NCBI GenBank assembly: GCA_036346225.1
Contig: JARFIW010001491.1
Location: forward strand, 3,844,001-3,908,000
Direction of reading: 5' to 3'
Source: Platerodrilus igneus
Lineage: Eukaryota > Arthropoda > Insecta > Coleoptera > Lycidae
DNA: 64,000 nt
Part shown: positions 32,338-43,440 of the stretch, piece by piece
How the letters are laid out: every line of letters starts with the position of its first letter
Position numbering within the stretch: the first letter of the stretch is position 1
Notes under the pieces: generated by a model
The model's database searches: none
Told to the model about the DNA's origin: nothing
The model's input: only the letters and a program-made list of their open reading frames with translations
Program-made: the position numbers and the translations under genes

Positions 32338-32905
32338 TTCACACGTCAAGAATTAATTAATATGATATACTGTATGGGAGAAGCTGATCGAAACCCTTTA
32401 TTGGCATCAAAAATATTCAAACTTGAGAACGCCACGAACTGTAACCTTTGAAAAGCTGCGAGACAGATTTGAAGCTACTGGAAACGTTGCATATTCTAAG
32501 TGTGAAATAATAGCAAAACGAATTGACGACGAATCCGAATTAGAAGTTTTGCTGATAATAGAAGAAAATCGGAAACTGAGCACCAGAGAAATCGCTCTAG
32601 TAACTGATATTTCAAAAATCAGCGTAAACAATATAATATTGAAACATCCATTCCACCCTTATCACATCGAACTTCATCAAGAACTAAATGGAGATGATTT
32701 TGAGAATCGCATACAATTTTCAAGTAGAATGAGCGGTGTGTTTGCCGAAAATTATTACATTTCGAACATTTTGTTTACTGACGAGGCATTGTTCAAAAGC
32801 AACGAATCAGTCAATAGGCATAATATGCATTACTATGCAACCGAAAATGGTTAAGAACTGTTGATCATCGACATCAATGGTCCCTTAATGCATGAGGAGG
32901 TATTA
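32338..32905 (+). pseudogene. DUF4817/DDE_3 transposase fragment inside the fold-back element
   Basis: Begins with FTRQELINMIYCMGEADRNP, the DUF4817 start (the ATG before it reads ATA here; on the right arm it is ATG). After a frameshift near 32415 the frame runs from 32423 to 32854: LRTPRTVTFEKLRDRFEATG, the helix-turn-helix ENRKLSTREIALVTDIS, HPFHPYHIELHQELNGDDF and ILFTDEALFKSNESVNRHN with the second catalytic Asp. The start AWGGIIG of the next block appears after a stop near 32852. It then breaks off at AAGATATGTCAGATTTGATG, a piece of the terminal repeat. The last third of the protein is missing. Same superfamily as 807-1480 and 3430-3658. Confidence 0.82.
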
Positions 32906-33109
32906 TTGGTAACCAAGATATGTCAGATTTGATGCTAGTACATTTTCGGTTAAATCTTCCTTTTAATAAAATCTTTAAAATAGTATTATATTGAAGAATT
33001 TTCCCTCTTGATTGTAATTAATAAATTCCATTTTTTAATGTCATTTGCATTTAAAACATCATTTCATATTTATTGTACCAACGTAATAATTATTAAATTA
33101 AGGTATACT

Positions 33110-33483
33110 TACTGCATATTTCAAATATTATCTTCGCAAAGCAACAGCTCGCGACTTAAAATAACATTTCGCGATCGCATTTAAGAATCAAATAAATCGA
33201 CTGAATGAATCTAATGAACGAATCCCCGTTTTTAATAAACGCTTTCTTATGTACGCGATTTTATATGTTTTCTGAATGTTGTAGAATTAGCGCAATTTCA
33301 TTCAAAATAATAAACGCCTATCTTACTTAATATCTTGGAAATTCTCATTAGCGTTCAAATTTGTAGAGCTGTATTATCTTGTTATCTGATTCCACTTATT
33401 CGTGACGCGCGCTGCGTCTTCTTGTTCAACACATATACTATTATTGTGGCGTCGCATACTAATGCAAAAGGTAATCAATTTTA
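33110..33483 (+). repeat. Dispersed repeat, copy 1 (partner at 43081-43440)
   Basis: Shares long matching stretches with 43100-43440 in the same orientation: ..TTTTAATA.ACGCTTTC, ATTTCTCATTAGCGTT, TTGTGGC.(T/C)CGCATACTAAT and GCAAAAGGTAAT. Divergence is high, so an old family. Non-coding as far as I can tell. It abuts the right arm of the fold-back element. Confidence 0.65.
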
Positions 33484-34231
33484 TTGCCAATAAAGGGTTT
33501 CGATCAGCTTCTCCAATACAGTATATCATATTAATTAATTCTTGACGTGTGAAATTCATTGTGACATCAACAAATTAAACGGAAAATTTTTAAGATAATT
33601 AATATTGACAAGATATGTCAGATTTGATGCTAGTAGCCTACTTAGTTTTCTCTAGTCCCAAAACATGTTTTCTCAATTTTTCAGAATTTTTTTTTATGTA
33701 ACCTATAAAACATTATATGTCAATAGAAAGTTCCACAAAAACGCTATTCAATGGCAAAATCCAATATGGCGAGTGCCATTTAAAAAAATTGACTTTTTGT
33801 TTATTTTGCGTTTTGCTTCACCTTGTACAATAAAAGGAAAAAACAAGCACATCGCGCTATCGATAATAATACAACAGGATATGAAAAATTATGTCGTGAA
33901 AGAATCAACTCTCCAAGTTCAATAAGAAAACTTCTGACATGATTTTGACATAAAATGACTCATAAAAGGCAAACCATCCATTATAGACCTATAGTACCTT
34001 TATATAATTTTGATAAGCATCAAAAGAGCTTTTAGAATATGGTAGCAAATCTAAGGTGTTTTATTTAAAAAAACATAACTTTGGGTTGGAAACCATATTG
34101 GCACACCCTGTATATAGGTGAAAATATTTTTAGATTGTGCGGCCTAGCCGTGACTATCGTTTAAAAAAACCGGAAGTTGATATCTTAAATAACATAAAAG
34201 TTATAGAACTTTCACGGAGGACGTGGACACC

Positions 34232-34234
<3 letters not shown>

Positions 34235-34275
<41 letters not shown>

Positions 34276-34535
34276 TTGATATTTCTTGACCTTTATTTAA
34301 AATATAAAAATTTTCTTTTCTTGGGAAATAGGGCATTTATTAAAACATGATTAGTTATTAGATTTTACACCATGCAAATAGATTTCAAAATAATGTTACC
34401 AAGAATTTTAATTACATGTGACCAAGGTTTATGATAACCGAAACGCGTTATGTTAGTATTACATATTATTTAATATTAAGAGAAGAATAAATGTTTTAAT
34501 AAATGACCTATTTCCCAAGAAAAGAAAATTTTTAA

Positions 34536-34580
<45 letters not shown>
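34235..34580. mobile_element. 228-bp MITE flanked by TA arrays
   Basis: Core at 34306-34533. The two ends form a 43-bp inverted repeat (34306-34348 and 34491-34533) with one mismatch; the outer bases are AAAAATTTTCTTTTCTTGGG. Interior is non-coding. (TA)n arrays flank it at 34235-34271 and 34540-34579, suggesting insertion into a TA array and target choice TA. The terminal repeats differ from those of the fold-back element next door, so it is another family. Confidence 0.8.
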
Positions 34581-34582
<2 letters not shown>

Positions 34583-36640
34583 GATGTTTAACAGCCAGAA
34601 TACTCATCATACATTACACAAGAACATCGACATAATACAATATAAAATCAATTTTATGGTGGCCTAGAAATAAAATGAATTTAACTTTGTTTTGGTAGAT
34701 GTTCCTACTTAATTTTTTTCAATTAATTTGAAAATAAACGGAAAAGCTAGAATGGTTGAGTTTTAAATATGAAAAGGACATGTGTGGTGCCTACAGGTAG
34801 TTCAAATAAGAGATTGAGAATATTGATTAATATAGCGCACGAAGGGATAATAAGGACAATATATGATCAGGAATGGTTAATGGGGTGAGATTAAAGGTAG
34901 TATGGTTTTAGAAAGAGATTTTAATATAGGCCAGAAAGATATTAGAAGAGAGATAAAAAATAGTACAGATTTAGGAATGGTTATTACAGATAGCCTAAGA
35001 GATACTGATATTGAAAAGTTAAAGAAAAGTAGTTTGAAAGACCAAGATGAATTTGTTAAGTAGTTTGTTTCTGAAAGTGTTAAATTAGATGCAACAGAAA
35101 ATAAATACATGTATGCAAGAAGTAGAATTGAACTGTACATAAAATAATGTAGATTGCAAAGTAACTGTAATTGGAACTAAATAATCGAAACTCTCGATGT
35201 TAAAAGAACTATTGATTATAACAACGCATATTTCCATAGGTATTTAAAATCAGTGAAAAGCTATGAAGTGTCGGGGGTTTTGCTTGACTTTATAGCAAGT
35301 GTGCAGAAGCATAAATCACAAAATAGGTTTAGTCAGTTCCTAAAAAAATCAAGTAACGCGATAATTTTGGTGTTTAGTTATAACGGGTTACAATTCAAAT
35401 ACAAGTACTTATGTGTAGGAATATTGTAACAACTTTGTTTCAGCCACGACGCACCCTGCCAATGAGTGAATGGGTTCAGGAGTGTCTATGATAGATTGGC
35501 AGGTTTATAATCAGCATATGCAAAAATAACCTGTGTACAAGTGTATAATCTTTGGAGTTTTTTTTTAGTATAAAGCTATATAAATTTAGAGCATGTACTT
35601 ACAAAATTTTAGTATACAAATATGATCATATATTTAAAATCTTTTTTAAAGTTTTGTGCTAGTAGTATAATTGTTAGTAAGTTAAATGATCATGATATAT
35701 CATGTGTGTGTAATGGTGAAATGAGAATATAGAATATTTTGGTAGTGGGCATTGAGTATGTAACCATGGAGATAAGGATGTTTTGTTTTTTTATTATTCA
35801 CAAATAAATTACAAAAAGGAACAGAGGTTTTTTTGGATTTTGTGCTCAAATTATTAAGAGAATTAAAGAATTTAAGGTAATAGCAGCCGGAGTAATTAAA
35901 ACAGGAAAGTTAAGGATAACCACTGGCATTTATTGCATTCGAAGAAAAGGTCATTAAAATTAAACTAGACAAAATTGGAGTTTGAATTTTCTGAAGTGCA
36001 CATGCCTAGTGAGAATTAATAAAAAGACAAGACAAAGCTTTTTGCAGAGAAGATACAGTTAGGTAGGAGTTTTGTACCAGATGTTGGGACTGAAAGATAG
36101 CAGTGTAAGGCGTACCATATAGAAAAAGTTGGACAAGGAGTCTATCAATTGAGAGTAAAATTAAGCAGGAGAAGAACAACAGCACACGTTTGTGTTAGTC
36201 GAACTCGATAGTCACACACAAAGACAAAGAAGGTGTAAGAACCCATCCACGAAAAGGACAGTGGTGGAAAAAAAAGAAATATCATCAACCACAGTTGTGT
36301 CCAGACACGTGTAAGTATTTTGTATTTGACCGTGACAGTTAGTAAAATTTGAATTTCATACTACACTCGGTACTAAGTCGATGTGATTTGTGGCTCTGTA
36401 ACTACATCTGAGAATATTGAAAGGCTATTCACGAATATAAAACGGTGTTGTTTGGTCGAGTTAAATCTGGTTAGTTAGGCAACCCACGCTAAACAGATCT
36501 ACGTGTAAGTACCCTGAGATTAAGAGTTCTTGTGAGTTGAGCCGTGGAAATTATTTCATTTATAACACGAATAAAGGTATATTCAATCAAACAATTTAGA
36601 GGTGCGAATTTTATCTTTAGACATCTTTAGCATCGTGGAT
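34581..36640. other. Mostly non-coding; one unassigned coding-like frame
   Basis: A plus-strand frame from ATG 34902 to a stop at 35061 and on to 35147 reads smoothly (DFNIGQKDIRREIKNSTDLG, then SLKDQDEFVK) with one in-frame stop. I do not recognise it. A 9-bp hairpin (CCTGCCAAT and ATTGGCAGG) is at 35455-35503. The block 36000-36230 is A/G-rich on the plus strand. The rest shows no gene. Confidence 0.4.
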
Positions 36641-36781
36641 TATAAACAAAATAAAATATAGAGTGGGATATACTTTATGTGTCGCTGCAACGTGGGACTA
36701 GAAAGGGCTGATTTAGATTTGTAGCTTGGTGGGGCACATCGTGAGTAGTGTTTTATTGAATTGAATATAGGGAGATATGTC

Positions 36782-36853
36782 GGACGAGCAGAGAATCACC
36801 AGGACAAGGAGAATGTATGGGGTCTTGACTGTTGTGAGAGGGCAACCTGTGAT

Positions 36854-36889
<36 letters not shown>

Positions 36890-37700
36890 CATAGTCTAAT
36901 TGCCATGATTGAATAAGGTAACACCCTTGGAAGGAGAAGTTTTAGCTTGTATTGAACGACGTTAGGCACACCTGGAGGACTGGGAATCGTGGTGACGTCT
37001 GAAGGAGGGAGATTAAACATGCCAACACTAAACGGTAAGGTGTCGTTGCCGTTTGTACGGAAATGTACAACGCCACGGTTGCGTTCCAGGCATGTAAAAC
37101 CTGGTTCAACCTATTAAGACTCACTAATAAAACTTTAACGACAGACTCGGACCGTCAACGTCATGGTGGGCGACTGAGACGGAAAATATTTGGTCCATCA
37201 GATAACAACCGCATGAATTCGGAGGGAGATATGGTACTTGGAATGTCAGGGGAATGTATGGAAGAGAGTATGAAATCATAAATGGAATGTAAGAAAGGCG
37301 CATGGATGTGCTGTGTACGAGTGAAACGAAGCGGAAGGGAAAAGATGTTGAATTAGCTGATGGTATGTTGGGTTTGTGGTCTGGAGTCGAGAACAATTAG
37401 TTCGGAGTGAAGGGTGTTGGTTTAATTTTGAATGATCAAGCAAAAGAGTACATGAAACAACATGAATTGGTGCCTCCCGGCATCTTGTGGATTAGAATAA
37501 AAGTGGGCTTCAGAAAAATCTTTTTAGTAGAATATTAAGCTCCGATGAATGACGATAGGGAGTGTGAGCAGTTTTGGCATGAGTTGGAAAATGTATTAGA
37601 CAAACGCGAAAGGAATCACCGTGTGCTATGTACATTAACGTAGCTGGCAGAACAATGAAAGGAATGCCCAGGCTCAGTTGACGAGTAGGCGGGGTCTTAC
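36782..37700 (+). pseudogene. RTE-like LINE C, endonuclease fragment
   Basis: A third LINE family. The endonuclease starts near 37228 as GTWNVRGMYGREYEIING, then RRMDVLCTSETKRKGKDVEL (catalytic Glu in SETK), DGMLGLWSGVE, GVGLILNDQAKEYMKQHELV and IWVRIKV-type residues, then a broken block with LDKRERNH near 37610. Several stops and a frameshift near 37618. A 5' leader with a (TA)n array at 36856-36888 precedes. No reverse transcriptase follows, so it is truncated at the 3' side, unusual for LINEs and suggesting later deletion. Confidence 0.72.
36856..36888. repeat. (TA)n microsatellite
   Basis: About 16 TA dinucleotides. Confidence 0.95.
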
Positions 37701-37770
37701 AAATATAAAGAAAAATAAAGGAAAGACCTGAAATAAAATAGATAACCAAGAGCGAGTCAAGCTCGCACTA

Positions 37771-38873
37771 TTAGGATTCCGTACCAATACTACAGTGAGC
37801 AATCAATAAACCAAATTAAGCTGTTTTTATTTTTATGTATATTTAAATCTTATTCAAATTTGATTGTGATAACTGAAAAATGAATATATTGTCCCACATT
37901 GTACTGGTACATTAGTAAATACGTTGTCTATGACTCAATAGCTACTATCCCTATTAAAATAAAAATGTTAACTTTGGAAATGTAGGAGAACGGGGCGGAG
38001 GGGAGGGACGGTTATTTTGCGCACATTTTGAGCTATATAATGAAGACTACTAGACCAAAAATTATAAAAAAAATATTTTTAGAAACCTTTTAGAATCCTT
38101 TTTCAAATGATACCTCACACGATATATTAAAACTTTTTTTTGGACCGAATTAACCCACGCCATTTTAATCTAAAAATATTTTCTGACTGTCGATATATGT
38201 CCGCAGCATAAAGACCTAGCATTGTGCCAAATTTCAAATTCCTACGTTACATAGTGTTCGAGAAAAACCTCTGTGACAGACAGACGGACGGACACGAGAG
38301 TGATCTTATAAAGGTTCCGTTATACCTTATGTTTCGTTTATATTGTATAATTTACAGCTTAATTTATTTTCAAAGTTGGAATTTGTTGGTTATTTACCTC
38401 CGCCCGGTATATTAAAATGTTATTGAAATGTGCCGTGTATTACTTCAAACACAGTGCCTGTACAAAGTGACATGATATCGATAAACTATGCTCTTTCTCA
38501 TCACTGGCCACGGAGAAGACACAAAGCATTGTAGTATCGATGTTCGTTGCAGAAGGCCGCAAAATTACCTGTACTACGCTTCACCACATAAAAGAGTCGC
38601 TTTTCGTATTCCGTACTAGACGGACGCCTCCAACAGTGTTTTTACAACTGCATTTCGTTCAGAACGACCGCTATAAAATAAATATGCTTCGCTTCGTTAT
38701 AACCATAAAGGTAAAAGTTTGAAGTAATTGTGTGTCTTGTTTAAAATCCTTAATGAATTGTTTTGTTTATTAACAGTTATTTTAATTTTCGTATACATGT
38801 CCACTTTTTTCTACCATCAGTAGCTATCGAAATTACAGCAAAAAGTTACACCTTATAAGGTACGGAACCCTAA
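37771..38873. repeat. GGTTCCGTACC-type interspersed repeat
   Basis: TTAGGATTCCGTACC at 37771-37785 and GGTACGGAACCCTAA at 38859-38873 are inverted copies with one mismatch, framing 1.1 kb. Inside are GACAGACAGACGGACGGACA (38275) followed by GATCTTATAAAGGTTCCGTT. Just outside on the left is GCGAGTCAAGCTCGCAC. This combination of phrases is a familiar interspersed repeat in moth and butterfly genomes and some other insects; naming it is from memory. Non-coding. Confidence 0.6.
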
Positions 38874-39343
38874 AAAGAAAATAACAAGGCTTTCTACTAA
38901 TTATAATTAATCGAAGTGACATTTTGGAAAGACGTAACAGTGTAGTATAACCAAACAACACTAAAAAAATCAAATCATTACCAAATACATGTCAGCAAAA
39001 AAAACCCAAAAGAAATCATTTTTCAAATGGCCAGCTGCAGTTTTGGATTACTCCCATATATTAATTATCAAACAAAAAAAAAGCAACATTACAACACCAA
39101 AACCAATAGCTCTAAATCATCATGGTAAATCTACAATTAAATATACAATTAAATAGATAAAATGGTTACAGTAAATACAATATTAATATTCAATATCGTT
39201 GTAATCATAAACTTAACTACATCAAATCGTTCTCAGTAAAGAAGTCATCAAATATTACAATATTAATAATAAATATCCTCTCACACAAAAACAATAATCA
39301 TTCCAAAACTACAAAGTTTAGTCATCTGTGGGACTTTATACAC
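38874..39343. other. Non-coding, no gene seen
   Basis: A- and C-rich plus strand with several runs of A. No gene. Confidence 0.5.
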
Positions 39344-39580
39344 ATGCGGTTACTAAAGTTGCTTAGAAAAGAACAGGGAACAGACTCACCCACGTGTCCA
39401 CGGTGTAGTATTAATCGCACCTTCCCCCAGAGCAGGGCGGAGCAGATGGACTTGGGATTACGCAACTCGTGTCTTCCCTCCACAAAAAAAGCGGCAAACG
39501 CCTTATTTATTAATCTAGACCCAGGCAGCAGATGGTTCGATCCATCGAAATGGGCTATAATAAGTACAGGTAAAAATTAA
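39344..39580 (+). CDS. Unassigned GC-richer open frame, 78 codons
   Basis: ATG at 39344, stop after 78 codons. It contains TCPRCSINRTFPQ, a possible single zinc-binding pair, and LDPGSRWFDPSKW. Composition is GC-richer than the flanks, which is why I list it. I do not recognise it. It could be an exon, a piece of an old transposon or chance. Confidence 0.25.
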   Translation: MRLLKLLRKEQGTDSPTCPRCSINRTFPQSRAEQMDLGLRNSCLPSTKKAANALFINLDPGSRWFDPSKWAIISTGKN

Positions 39581-40085
39581 TTTATTGACGCCGAAAGGTA
39601 CATTTTTTTTGAAACCGCAAATACTTACCAGACAATGTGTGCACGAAATTTTGAAGATAACAAAACAAAATAACAAGGTAACGACGAGTAATCTTGCCAC
39701 ATATAGCAAGAATCGAGTAATCAATTAGTTTTCAATAACAAGAATTCATAATTCAATCCTCGCGTATCACAACATACCAAAAAGGAGATTAGAAACTGGA
39801 CCCAAGCTTTATCAAATAATACAATACACTATTTCAACGAGTCTTTCGTTCGTAGCAGTATAAGGATTAATTGTACGCTATAGTAATGTGCAGCAAACCA
39901 GCGACCTAAAACAAGGAACGGGCGATGTAACTTATCGCGGAAGCTTTCTAATTCGCAGCAAATGGGTTTAAATAAAATTATTGACAAGCGCGCTTATTGT
40001 AGGAAGGCAAAATATACAGGATAGTGGTTGCGTATTGAAGCGGAATCTATATGAATAAATAAAGTAAGAAGAGAGTAGGTTTTAA
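39581..40085. other. Non-coding, no gene seen
   Basis: AT-rich; no repeat or gene recognised. Confidence 0.5.
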
Positions 40086-40092
40086 TTTACTG

Positions 40093-40540
40093 TCGTAAAA
40101 TGAACGTAACACGTGTGGTTCTATTAGGTAATATGAATAGTCGGGTCAGAGTACACACAAAAAATGCTGAACATGTGGTATGTCCGTTTGGTGATCCAAG
40201 AACCAACGAAAATGGAGCTATGTTAGTGAATATATGCATGGAAAAAGCACTGTTTGTATCCAACACATGATATAAACATAAGGACGTACATATGGCAAAG
40301 AAGAAATGCAAGAAGTATAATTGATTTGGTCATATTTGCTGAAAGTTTAAAAGAACTGATAGAAGACACGAGAGTAATAAGAGGATCTGAGTGTGGGGTC
40401 GATTATCTTCTGGTTTTGTCCAGAATTAATCTTAACCAAAAATGGGTGTAGAGAAGAAAGCAGAATATGAGACAAACAAGAGTGAATGTAGAACGCTTGT
40501 TGAAAGAATCGACTCAACGAGAGTACGCTATGATAGAGGG
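40093..40540 (+). pseudogene. LINE endonuclease fragment (second half of domain)
   Basis: Decayed endonuclease: LLGNMNSRV (the GDFN box changed to GNMN), GPFGDPRTNENGAMLVN-type block near 40185, CMEKALFVSNT, then in the other frame RTYIWQRRNARSIIDLVI and ECGVDYLLVLSRI (the SDH box changed to VDY). Two of the catalytic residues are therefore lost. One frameshift near 40255. Probably the same RTE-like family as LINE C, whose endonuclease stops before this part; the two pieces are 2.4 kb apart. Confidence 0.72.
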
Positions 40541-40699
40541 GAAGTTATATGACTGCGCTTTACCCCTCTACTATTTCTAGGGTCGTATTGATCAAACGCA
40601 CTCAACGCTATGGGTACCATTATTTAAACCCTAACTTTAGTTTTAGTTACAAATTACATTTAACGATTAATTTATTTTGAAGTCAGATTTATATGAAGC

Positions 40700-40785
40700 A
40701 CATATTATTCCTGTTTAAGCCCAATGTAGTACATTCGGGTGGAGCATTGAGAACGTGGCCGCAAGTGTAGCGGTCCTTACTCAAA
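40700..40785 (+). repeat. Dispersed repeat with hairpin (copy 3)
   Basis: GCCCAATGTAGTACATTCGG and the following GTGGAGCATTGAGAACGTGG match the reverse-complement of 22187-22245. The hairpin is imperfect here: GTGGCCGC-AAGTGTA-GCGGTCCT. Confidence 0.75.
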
Positions 40786-40789
40786 TTGT

Positions 40790-41320
40790 GCGGTCGCGAT
40801 ACAGTGCTTTGATGGAGGGATTAACAAGTTGTCGAGTACATTAGAGAAATTAAATACCCGTGTAGAAGACGAAATAACAGTTGATGAATATAACAACACT
40901 GTACACCGAATAACTAAAACGACTCCTAATGAAGCGGCGGAACCTCCCAAAAGTGTAGCTACTTTAAAAACTGACAATAGGGGCAGTAGTAAGGAGACGC
41001 TTAGTGTTGGCACTTTTGTAAGGGTTTTATAAAGGCTATCTATCTTAATGGTCAACCGAGCTCTTTAAAGTGTGAAAAGTGCAATCAACTCAAGCAGTAA
41101 CGTACCTGCTAGAGGATATGTATGGTAATTTAAAACTGGGAACTTTCTATGAAACTGAAATCCATTCTACAGCAAACCCAATTACGTACTTAATCAAAAA
41201 GGTTTTAAAAGAAGAAACAATGAGTAGGAATTACTTATTAAATGACTCGATATCAAAGTCTTAGGAGAAGCAACTTGGATTAACAAGTCCGCGTGATATT
41301 TACTCCATCTTTATAAAAAC
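40790..41320 (+). pseudogene. Probable Polinton/Maverick integrase C terminus
   Basis: Late part of an integrase with a chromodomain-like tail. Blocks: TVHRITKTTP, VGTFVRV (41000), then after a frame change TYLLEDMYGNLKLGTFYETE, ITYLIKKVLKEE (41190), and in a third frame IKWLDIKVLGEATWINKS. Polinton integrases end in D..GEPI.G.FYE.EL....Y.IEKVL......KWLG....NSWI, and this fits closely. At least three frame breaks. No Polinton polymerase, ATPase or capsid gene lies in the window. A gypsy chromo-integrase is the main alternative. Confidence 0.5.
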
Positions 41321-41690
41321 CACAATTTAAGCCCTCAGTTCCAACAACAAAATCGTTATTTACTTAGACATGTTCACGGATTTAGCTGGCTTAGTGATAC
41401 CACAAGCATTCTAACCATGTTTAACTTGGCAATATATTTGCATGATGGTATTACACTCGCATCAGGCGTATATGCAAAGGAATTGAGAAACAAAGAGTAT
41501 TATATAAACATTTACCACACAAGGACATGCAAGATTTGGATACGTATGGTCTACTCAGTTTGAAGTAGTACAAGACGAGAAAGACAGCGAGGGACATTGC
41601 TTTCTTTACAACATTAACAGCCTTTCATGTGCTAAACAGAAAGTATTATTATTAAATAGCTATTGTGAAGCTATTCGTTAAGTTTATATT
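41321..41690 (+). pseudogene. Unassigned coding remnant after the integrase
   Basis: Reads FNLAIYLHDGITLASGVYAK and ELRNKEYYINIYHT (41420-41520) in one frame and then CFLYNINSLSCAKQKVLLLN in another. The codon pattern looks coding and it follows the integrase tail directly, so it may be the next gene of the same element. I do not recognise it. Confidence 0.3.
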
Positions 41691-43080
41691 AGGTTACAGT
41701 AAAACTTAAAGATGTAATTCTTGTAAAAAAATTTTTGTGTGTATCAGACCTTTATATTTTTCTCAATTTGTTACGGTATTCCATGCAGACAAAAAGAAAG
41801 CAAAATAAGGAAAGAAAATCGCCTACACTGAATACCGCAACAAAACAGGGATAGAATGGTAGAGTCAAACTCCACAAGAACTAGAGTTCGGGCCAGTTCA
41901 AAAACGTCGTAGAGTGGGGTGGGGGATTTAGAAAGAAAAAAGTTGGAAACCTCAGTAAAAAGCTATATTACCAATATGCAGTCCCAAAAGAATACTTTCA
42001 ATAGTCAAAACCACACATTTACGTATCGCGATGTAAACAAAGCGTCAATTTACATAGTACAGACCTAAACATTTGAAATATATTTAGAAAGAAATCTTAT
42101 TTAAATAATAGGCACACACACGCACGCGCGTACGCACGCACCCACGCACGCGCGGGTACACACATAAATGTATATTATATATATATTACTATGGATTCTT
42201 AAGTTAGAAATGGTGGGAGATAGGTCAGTAAGACATTTGAATAGGGTATACCATGTATATAACAGTCCAGAAATTATTTCGAATATTTTAAAGCTAGAAC
42301 GTAGGAATTTATTATTAAAGATAAGCGTTGCGATAAATTTCACTTCATCCACATTTAATTAAATACAGTGGATTCTGTGGGTGTGATTTTGAAATCACAT
42401 AACTGTCCACGGTTATTCCATATTTTTAATTCAGCTTTGTGACTATGACAAATGTAGATTGTTAATGAAATGACACTTTTAGCCCTGGAGGGTGTTCCAA
42501 AGGTTACATCAAGGAATACACTTGAAATATTTCGTTGCAAGTACCAGGCGCGGATCTATAAAATAATTTCGGGTGGGTGGTCACAATTTTGATTCGGCAT
42601 TGTATCGCAAATATATTGTAAAATACTGATGTTTTTGCCTTTAATATGCCGATTCATTCGCGCAGTTAATTAAAAAACAAAATATGAGTAGCTATTTTTA
42701 TTTTTAATAACAAAAAATATTGCTGCTGATTAGGACTCACCCTATCTTAAACTAAATGACAAAATTCAAATATCAGTTACAAACAATTAATACTTGCAAA
42801 AATACACGAAGCGTTTTTTTATTTATTTCGTAATTAAATACCTTCTCATTTTAAATTTACGTCGAAATCAGCTTACAAGATCTTCATATTATTTACATCC
42901 CTTTTAGAAATTAATGTGCATCCTCAGTTTGATTATTCAATAAAATTTTAAATAGCTTTTTATATCGAAGCGTTTCCCATCCTCATTGTATATTACAAGA
43001 TCAAATAATAGCATTTATCCATTTTCATATTTTTGTAGGATACGTTTAAAATTAACTTCTGTATTCACTGTTACATTTAC
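41691..43080. other. Non-coding, with a CG/CA microsatellite
   Basis: 42108-42165 is an ACAC/ACGC-rich array (CGCACGCGCGTACGCACGCA). The remainder is AT-rich with no gene. Confidence 0.5.
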
Positions 43081-43440
43081 ATGGTAAATATTAATTACGA
43101 TATGCGTACTGCATACCTTAAAACGATAGCTCCGAAATTCTTTTCTCGATATATTTTCGCGAGTGAATTTATGAATGAATGTTTTTAATAGACGCTTTCA
43201 TTTAAGTATAAAATTATCTATTTTCGAGAACATGCTCGTGTTTACATGATACCATTCCAAATAATACACGCTTATCTGACGTAATATTCCGGGAATTTCT
43301 CATTAGCGTTAAAATTGTGGCATTTTATTACCTCTTTATCGTGTTCCACGTATTAGTGACGTGCGTTGCTCGTCTTTGTTTAACATCCAAGGTTATTGTG
43401 GCACCGCATACTAATCCAGTAATTGCGAAAGGTAATAATA
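43081..43440 (+). repeat. Dispersed repeat, copy 2 (partner at 33110-33483)
   Basis: Shares phrases in the same order with the first copy, e.g. TTTCTCATTAGCGTT near 43290 and ATTGTGGCACCGCATACTAA near 43395. About 70-75% similar by eye. Non-coding. Confidence 0.65.

Larger units (their letters stand above)
31655..34236. mobile_element. 2.6-kb fold-back element with about 750-bp inverted arms
   Basis: Left arm 31655-32408 and right arm 33484-34236 are long inverted repeats with only scattered differences. The outer end on the right is ACGTGGACACCCTGTA next to a TA array, the kind of end seen in Tc1-mariner relatives. Inside each arm, the inner 70 bp encode the same start of a DUF4817 transposase (FTRQELINMIYC.GEADRNP), on the plus strand at 32338-32408 and on the minus strand at 33559-33484. 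The left arm continues into more transposase; the right arm joins an unrelated repeat (33110-33483). Confidence 0.8.

Noticed and set aside
33374..33483. Continuation of the minus-strand transposase frame past the arm
   Set aside because: The DNA is the dispersed repeat also found at 43081-43440, so the continued frame is read-through by chance.
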